A stretch of 64,000 nt of DNA, taken from positions 180,814,977 to 180,878,976 of the forward strand of contig NC_081411.1 of the NCBI RefSeq assembly GCF_030272615.1, in the 5' to 3' direction. This DNA is from Cryptomeria japonica (lineage: Eukaryota; Streptophyta; Pinopsida; Cupressales; Cupressaceae). The translations under genes and the position numbers were made by a program. Below, one piece after another: positions 58,014 through 64,000 of the stretch; positions within the stretch are counted from its first letter, which is position 1; each line of letters opens with the position of its first letter. The notes under the pieces were generated by a model. That model was given only the letters and a program-made list of their open reading frames with translations, was not told the origin of the DNA and did no database searches.

Positions 58014-58532
58014 TTATTTCTTGTCCATCATTAAGAAATTTACACATTGATGATAGGTTGATGAAACTACTTGCATATCATGAATCCATGGTCTATGCAA
58101 AAGAATGTTATAGAAAAAATTCAAGTCCAAGACTTGACAAACCATATCCTTTTGAAATGGCCCTAATTTGATTGGTAAAACCACTATTCCTTTGGAAGAA
58201 TGTTCTTCTTCATCATAGGCCTTGATTGTTATTCTCTTTCTATGATCCACTACATTTTCTAAAAAACCCAAAGTTTTTACAAAACTCAATGCACAAATAT
58301 TCAAGCTTTCTCCTCCATCTATGAGAATGCATTTGACCCATGTTTTATGAATAAGCACTACTATGTGAAGCGGAGAATCATGAAGATGTTGTAATGATAT
58401 GTCATCATGTTTTATGAATGATAAGAAATGAGGGGCTATGAGATATCCCACCATGTTTTGTAATTGATCAACATCGAAGTCCTTTGAGACTGTTGTTTCC
58501 ACTAGAGCTTTTCCCAATATTTCCTTATGCAT
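58014..58532 (-). CDS. retropepsin-like protease of element I
   Basis: An open stretch of 172 codons. It contains VKCILIDGGESLNICAL, the D-G-G form of the retropepsin active site usual in plant gypsy elements (VLVDGGSALN), then DEEEHSSKGIVVLPIKLGP and DLNFFYNILLHRPWIHDMQ (the ...YNMLLGRPWIH flap and dimer segment with L-H-R where LGR is common). The enzyme would cut the polyprotein. The frame breaks on both sides, so no full-length product is expected. Confidence 0.82.
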   Translation of the reverse strand: MHKEILGKALVETTVSKDFDVDQLQNMVGYLIAPHFLSFIKHDDISLQHLHDSPLHIVVLIHKTWVKCILIDGGESLNICALSFVKTLGFLENVVDHRKRITIKAYDEEEHSSKGIVVLPIKLGPFQKDMVCQVLDLNFFYNILLHRPWIHDMQVVSSTYHQCVNFLMMDKK

Positions 58533-58750
58533 TGGTGAGAGTTTTAGGATCTCTAAGATTGATATCTATGTCATTTGTTACACCCAAAAATGTAACCTTA
58601 GCCTTACTTCGAGTAATGGCATGAAATGCATCTGAGGGTATTTTATCCTTAACAATGATGATGTTTACTACATTGTCGTAGGGGTGTGCATAATTTACCT
58701 TTTCTTTTCCTTTGTCATCTTGTGTATTTGAGGGTCCACCCTTTTCATAG

Positions 58751-58830
58751 TTAGGGAGTGAAGATTTGAAGGCTAAATGTGATTCATTAGTTAGGGAGTG
58801 AAGATTTGAAGGCTAAATGTGATTCATTAG
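58751..58830 (+). repeat. perfect 40-bp tandem duplication
   Basis: TTAGGGAGTGAAGATTTGAA and the next 20 bases at 58751-58790 are repeated exactly at 58791-58830. Forty is not a multiple of three, so it shifts the gag-pol frame of element I. The lack of any mismatch marks it as recent. Confidence 0.97.
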
Positions 58831-58839
58831 TTTTGTGGC

Positions 58840-60408
58840 CATCCATTGTGATAACCTCATTGTTAATTAAATCTTGGATAAGATGTTTAAGCCTTTGACA
58901 ATCATTCGTTTGATGTCCCTTGTTTCTATGAAAAATCACAAAAATGATTGTCATTCCACCAACTAGGCTTAATCTTTGGCTTGAAATCTCTTGCTTCTAG
59001 TAATGTGATAAACTTATTTGCAAGAAGAGTTTTTAAAGCTGATTCCAATGGTTCCTTAATGTTGGTAAATTTTTTGCAAGCATTGGAAAAGAAAGGCTTT
59101 GGTTTATTTTTATCTTGGTTATTGACTGGTGCTCGACTTGAGAGATTGAAAATAGGTTATTGTGTTTTATGACCATTGTTATCAGGTACTCCCTCATTAG
59201 TGACATTTTTGTTCTTTGTCCAAAACTTTTTCTTATCATTTTTGTTGTGGTTGTTATTGTTGTTGTTGTTGTTGGAGGAATTACCTCCCTCCTTGTAGAG
59301 GTTTAAATCTCCTTTCTTCACCATAACATCCTCTATTTTTAAACCAGTTTCAATCATCTTTGCAAAACTAGGAGGATATTGTAACTTGAATCTATAACTC
59401 ATCTTACTGGTAAGATTGTCAATGAAGATATCCATTTTCTCTTGATTTGGCACTGGCCTAGGGTACCTATTAAACAATCATCTTCATCATTGTAGAAAAA
59501 CCATGAAAGGTTCCCAACTCTTTTGTTTGATCTTACACAAATTAAACATTGGTATCTTGTGTTGTATGTTATATGAGTATTGTGAGATGAATTTGTTTAC
59601 AAGCTCCTCAAATGATCTAATCTGAGGTGGTAATTTATAGATCCATTCCACTGATTTTCCACTCAAACTTATGGGAAATAAACACATGAGATAAGTTTTA
59701 TTGTGCACAAATTCCATACTCATGATACAAAATTCTCTAATGTGATCTTGACGATCCATTTTTTCATCATATTAATCATATTTTGGGATTTCACAATGTT
59801 GTAGGAATGGTATCTTGTTCAATTTTTTTGTCAAAAGTATATGGATAGATGTCCTCCAAGGAGTATCTTTTAGAACTTGTTCCATTCTGCATATCCTATA
59901 TTTGTTGTTGCAAAGTTTGGTTTTGTTGGGTGAGAGTTAAAAGAGGATTATCAACACGGGTTCTCCTTGTATCCTCATGAGCTCTTATGTCACCACGATC
60001 CCTTCTTGTTTCATCTTGGTTCCTTGTGGTATCATCATGGTTTCTAGTTGTATCATCTTGATCTCCTCTAGCATCACTATTCACTTTATTTATGGTATCT
60101 TCATCTTGGTCATTGTCATGTTGAGTACGACTTGATTTCACATTTTGTCTTAGGAATTCTAGATAAAAACTTTGAGGTAATTTATCCCCTGATTTTTTGA
60201 AAATTAAGAAGTATTTTTTCTTTTGGGCTTCTAACATTCTTTCCATCATTTTGTCAAATTTAGGATCTTGTTGAAGTTCTCTAATGGTCACATTGATTTC
60301 TTCCTCTTCCTTATCTATGTATCCAAATTCATGGTAAGAAGGATTTTCCTCCTCCATTTCTTATTGTCGTTTCAATTGTTCGTGTTGAGCTCTAGTCCAA
60401 ACTGGCAT
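58840..60408 (-). pseudogene. gag of element I, broken
   Basis: The start is ATG 60408 (MPVWTRAQHEQLKRQ then a stop). Next are an acidic segment (EEENPSYHEFGYIDKEEE), a short repeat region (DDTTRNHDDTTRNQDETRRD near 60050), and the retrotransposon gag core FPISLSGKSVEWIYKLP...FEELVNKFISQYSYN (about 59675-59575). MSYRFKLQYPPSFAKMIETG follows, then a run of Asn codons (59240-59275) and a degraded knuckle CIFHRNKGHQTNDC followed by QRLKHLIQDLI (about 58950-58865). Gag builds the particle. Frameshifts lie near 59880, 59480 and 59160. Confidence 0.83.
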
Positions 60409-60701
60409 TGAATGTTTTTATTTTTGAGATTCAGTAGGTGATCAATTGTTCAGGTAAATATGCTAAGTTGATTCTACCACCTCTATTGGTACATTGAGAT
60501 AAAGAGTCTCTTTGTTGAAAGACACATGCTTGCAAGGTTTCTTCATCAAACTCAGTTCCACGACCACATATATAATTACAAAAATGATGTATGAATATGA
60601 ATGTTTCAATAGTAGTTTGCGGTTTATGTATAGAAATCTTCTCTTTTTCAAGAGTTCTTTATAAATAAGTTTCATCTTTTTAAGATGATGTAAAGTTTTG
60701 A
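60409..60701 (-). other. leader of element I or junction with element E
   Basis: No recognised gene. The minus-strand text EFDEETLQACVFQQRDSL...LAYLPEQL in one frame hints at old coding sequence. The phrase ATTGGCATCAAAAC (complement of about 60694-60707), next to the E LTR, resembles a mutated tRNA-iMet PBS (ATTGGTATCAGAGC). Confidence 0.4.
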
Positions 60702-62239
60702 TGCCAATAGCTAACAAGATGAGAGAGGGGGGTGAATCATACAAACTTAATCTTCAATATTTCAATAGATTCAACCTTGGTAACTTAAACTTCAGCAACA
60801 TAACCAAAAACTGCTAAACATGCTAACTCACAAACACATAATCATCATAACACATATAACACTAGATTTAATGTGGAAACCCAGCTACGGAAAAACCACT
60901 GTGGGATTTCAAACCCACTAAGAAATATACTGTTCTAGAGTATGCTTGGTTAAAAGAAAATCCTATTAAAGATTACAAACACATTGCTAGATGTGACCCG
61001 GTTAAGGGATTTCCCTCAGATCTGTTAGGATCTTGCACTTTGTTAGAAGTGACCTTGTTAAAGGATTTCAAACACTCATTTACAATGTTACCTTGCTAGA
61101 GGATTTACAAATAAGACTGTTAGGTCCACTCGGTTAAGAGATTTCTCTGTCACTTACAAAATAACAGTAATACAAATATATCTGCAACTTCACATCTAAA
61201 ATGCAAAAGCAGATTCTTATATGCTCAAAACAATCTTGTCATAGGACTTATCTTGTCCCTCTGCTGGGCTCCTTACTCTATTATTCGAACAAGTCTTCAA
61301 GCTTCTGTGCTCAGTAATCACTATGTAGCATCCCTGTGCATACACTTGCTCGCATACATTGTTCATCAACAATTTCTTATTTATAAACATTTTGCTAATC
61401 GTTGAATCTCCTTGATCACATTTCCCATGATCAATCTTAGCCATCAGATCTTCAATCTTGACTAGGTTCAATGCATCCTTCAATTTGAAAAATATTTTAC
61501 CTTCCCTTGGGACTTGCATTCCTTTCTTGGAACTTGCACAAGGTTATTGCGGTTCAATCTGTGCTGTAGATCTTCCTACCAATCTTTCATTTCCATAGAT
61601 CCTTAACAAACTTCATGCATGGCATACCAATCATTTATACATCTCCAGTTAATCATTGTCCTTCATTAAATAATGCTTTTATCCATCCAATGCGATCTGT
61701 CATAACTCGGTTGCAACTCAGTAAATACTAAAATTTACTCGGTAGACATTCTGCCTTCATTAACTGATATCGATAACCTTAGGGTTTACCGACTAGGTTC
61801 CTTAGGGTTTACTGACTAGGTCCCTTAGGGTTTACCGACTAGGTTCTTTGCTCGGTGACATAGTATAGTATTAACCTTACAATCAACAACATATGTAGGA
61901 TATCAAAACAATCTAAACATCATGATCTCATTATTGTCTAACTTGGTAATAGTTGCCCATTGAATAACTTATTTCTCCCCTTTCTTCACATTCTTTCTGT
62001 GTCTTTTACCGACATCTTAATTCTCATCATAACATACTTATTAAGAAATGGCAACATCATACTGAATCAGAAAATCAATTTCTTGACATCAATGACAAAA
62101 TAATGTTATAAAGATAGTTGTCATCCTTCTTCAATTATATCAATAATCTTCAACAACCTTCTCAATATCCTTAATAAATATCAACAATCTTTCTTTCTAT
62201 TGAAATGCCAACAATCTCCTTTCTATTGAAATGCCAACA
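60702..62239 (-). repeat. 3' LTR of element E
   Basis: About 1,540 bp. The right boundary, TGCCAACA at 62239, lies directly beside the purine tract. The left boundary is uncertain by a few bases (TG at 60699 or 60702). It holds the C-rich U5 end (complement of GAGAGAGGGGGGTGAATC), the module GGAAAAACCACTGTGGGATT near 60891, and spaced GTTAAGGGATTT / GTTAGGATCTTG motifs. A 29-base unit, ending in TCTATTGAAATGCCAACAATCTCC, is duplicated at its right end (about 62190-62245). Confidence 0.82.
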
Positions 62240-62739
62240 ATCTCCCCCTTTGGCATTGATGGAAAAACCAACAACTAAATGGTAATACCAACAAGATATT
62301 CAAATTGATTCGGATTCAGATTGCTATTAGACTTCTCCTATTATCCTTGAGCTATTTAAATCTCCTAAATTCATCTCCCTTTTTCATTAGGCTTCTGAGC
62401 TATTGTCTTGCATTTAGTCTTCTCCCTTTTGTAGTAATCTACTCCCCCTATCATTAGTCTTTTGTTATCTTCTTCATTTAGGATTTTACCATTCAGCCAA
62501 CCATTTAGTCTTCTCCCCCTTTGACAACAATGCCAAAAAGTAAAAGAACTAAATCATGATTTCTTCCTCTATGAAGTGATTTGCCTTGCTATGTATCATC
62601 TCAGTCTCGGTCAAAGCAACTTGTCTCTATTCACTATTTCCTGCACACCTTTAGAAAACCTTCTAAAGTGCATAAATCAGTGTCAATCCACACATAATAC
62701 TCTATAGATTCATCAAATTGATGCTTTCACTGAACTTTG
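62240..62739 (-). promoter_or_regulatory. purine-tract region of element E
   Basis: AAAGGGGGAGAT (complement of 62240-62251) abuts the LTR and is preceded by CATCAATG. Others lie at about 62452-62460 and 62511-62522. No coding sequence downstream of the RNase H stop. Confidence 0.8.
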
Positions 62740-64000
62740 TCAGTGAGTAGAAGATAGGGGTAGGACCCCTAACTTGCTTCTGAGATACTCAAAAGTGTCC
62801 CTTGGCAGTGGCTTTGTGAAGATGTCTACTATTTGCTCCTTTGAACTGATATATTCTAGCACAACTTTCTTCTCTTGAACTTCTTCTCTGAGAAAATGAT
62901 ATTTTATAGAGATATGCTTTGTCTTAGAGTGCACTACCGGATTCTTTGAAATGTTAATGGCACTCGTATTATCACAGAATATAGTTACTAGCTTGATAAA
63001 TTTCTCATTTATACCTTCCAACAGTTGCTTGATCCATGCTATATTGGTACAATTCAATGTTGCAGCAACATATTCAGCTTCTGTTGTTGACTGTGAGATA
63101 CATCCTTATTTCTTGCTAAGCCAACTCACTAGTCTTTCTCCTAAAAAGAAAGCTCCACCACTTGTGCTTTTCTTGTCATCTATGTTGCCTGCCCAATTAG
63201 CATCAATATAAACTTTTAAATTAAAATTATTTATCTTTTCATATACTAAGCCATAGTCTTCAGTGCCTCTCAGGTATCTGAAAATTCTCTTGATTGCTAT
63301 CATATGGGTTTCCTTGGGATCTGTAGAAAATCTTGCTACAATACCTACTGGATGTGCTATATCTGGTCTACTGTGAACAACATATTGCAACTTCCCAATC
63401 ATAGATTGGTAAAGTGTCTCATCAATAGATGCAGATTCATCATTTTTAGATGGTTTATAGTTAGTAGTCATAGGAGTACTTACTGGTTTAGAATCCTCCA
63501 TTCCAAATTTCTTCAAGATTTCCTTTATGTACTTGGATTGAGTAATGAAGATCTCATCTTTCATTTGCAATATCTGTAAACCTATAAAATACTTTATCTC
63601 ACTGATTAATGACATCTCAAATTCTTTGCACATTTCATTTCCAAAATTCTTGCATAAGGAGTCATTACCACAAAAAATAATATCATCAACAAATATGGCT
63701 AAGATCAGTATTCCATTGTCCTCATCATTCTTCTTGTACATATTGTTGTTTTCACTTGTTCTTATAAAACCAATCTTGATCAAATAAGAGTGCAGTCTCT
63801 CATACCATGCTCTAGGTGCTTGTTTCAGACCATATAAAGATTTGTTTAGTTTACATATCTGATCTTTACTCTTGTCTTCAACAAATCCTTCAGGTTGTTC
63901 AATGTAAACTTCTTCTTCTAGTATGCCATTCAAAAATATAGATTTAACATCCATTTCATATACCTTGAAATTTTTGAAAGTAGCATATGCCAACAATGTT
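62740..64000 (-). pseudogene. copia pol (RT C-terminal part and RNase H) of element E, one internal stop
   Basis: Minus-strand frame open from the window edge to 63106 and again to 62740. RT motifs: YEMDVKSIFLNGILEEEVYIEQPEGF, LNKSLYGLKQAPRAWYERL, ILAIFVDDIIFCG (the FVDD catalytic box), YFIGLQILQMKDEIFITQSKYI and KPVSTPM...YQSMIGKLQYVVHSRPDIAHPVG. The RNase H follows: VYIDANWAGNIDDKKSTSGG, VSWLSKK, then an in-frame TAA (63106-63108, where Gln is usual), GCISQSTTEAEYVAA, FCDNTSAI and HSKTKHISIKYHFLREEV. It ends ...LGVLPLSSTH. Only one lesion is visible in 1.26 kb. The N-terminal pol and gag lie outside the window. Confidence 0.92.

Larger units (their letters stand above)
52481..60408 (-). mobile_element. 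element I: Ty3/gypsy (Tat-like) retrotransposon, internal region
   Basis: On the minus strand it carries gag, a CCHC knuckle, retropepsin, a G-patch region, RT, RNase H, a second RNase H and integrase, in that order. The second RNase H between RNase H and integrase is the feature described for the Tat lineage. All parts carry stops or frameshifts. LTR boundaries are not identified; the left end is set near purine-rich GCTGGGGGAAA (complement of about 52490-52500). Confidence 0.85.
60702..64000 (-). mobile_element. element E: Ty1/copia retrotransposon, 3' part
   Basis: Minus-strand element running off the right end of the window: 3' LTR, purine tracts, RNase H and RT. It is the only copia pol in the window. 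Its PPT-LTR junction (CCAAAGGGGGAGATTGTTGGC) matches that of element A base for base and is very close to D and F. Confidence 0.88.

Noticed and set aside
60694..60707. PBS-like ATTGGCATCAAAAC beside the E LTR, suggesting a further copia element to the left
   Set aside because: Three mismatches in 13 bases and no copia gag follows; kept only as a note on the uncertain LTR boundary.
62190..62260. Closely spaced repeats near 62200 considered as a CRISPR-like or regulatory array
   Set aside because: It is one short tandem duplication at the LTR end, in a plant genome; no array structure.

Overview
The window looks like nuclear DNA from a large, transposon-rich plant genome. The base composition, the many old nested LTR retrotransposons, the decayed pentatricopeptide-repeat (PPR) and plant-mobile-domain genes, and an uncharacterised plant-type transposase-like gene fit a gymnosperm such as a conifer; that placement is inference. 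I see no intact host gene, no rRNA or tRNA gene and no CRISPR array. Almost every coding stretch is a retrotransposon ORF, and nearly all carry stops or frameshifts.

Layout, left to right. (1) 515-15249: element A, a Ty1/copia-like LTR element lacking pol, split by element B (5550-13556), a complete 8.0-kb copy with two LTRs, PBS, PPT and a perfect GGATA target-site duplication. (2) 15250-17385: AT-rich DNA with nothing recognised. (3) 17391-30049: element C, flanked by ACATA, split by the oppositely oriented element D (23030-28680, TAAGG). (4) 30055-36440: remnant J of an uncharacterised plant gene with an HGK...HDG motif, cut by element F (31607-34904), which itself holds a small inverted-repeat element. 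(5) 36436-36558: a TATATG microsatellite, into which element G (36559-46111, ATATG) inserted. G has 3.4-3.7-kb LTRs that contain a decayed PPR gene. (6) 46117-51080: element H, with an initiator-Met-type PBS, a repeat-rich leader and a decayed plant-mobile-domain ORF. (7) 52480-60408, minus strand: element I, a Ty3/gypsy Tat-like element with gag, protease, G-patch, RT, two RNase H domains and integrase, all damaged. (8) about 60702-64000, minus strand: the 3' part of copia element E, with RT/RNase H, PPT and 3' LTR.

The main biological signal is the A/B/C/D/F group. Five elements with differing LTRs share one plan. ORF1 has a coiled coil followed by four or five CCHC zinc knuckles. ORF2 has a conserved N-terminal domain, a charged linker and a helical C-terminal region, and matches no family I can name. 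None has protease, integrase, RT or RNase H. B shows that the pol-less form is a complete transposed unit. Copia element E has the same LTR-end, PPT and U5 modules and is the best candidate in the window for the enzyme source. A second signal is element G, whose LTRs carry a PPR gene in the element's sense orientation.
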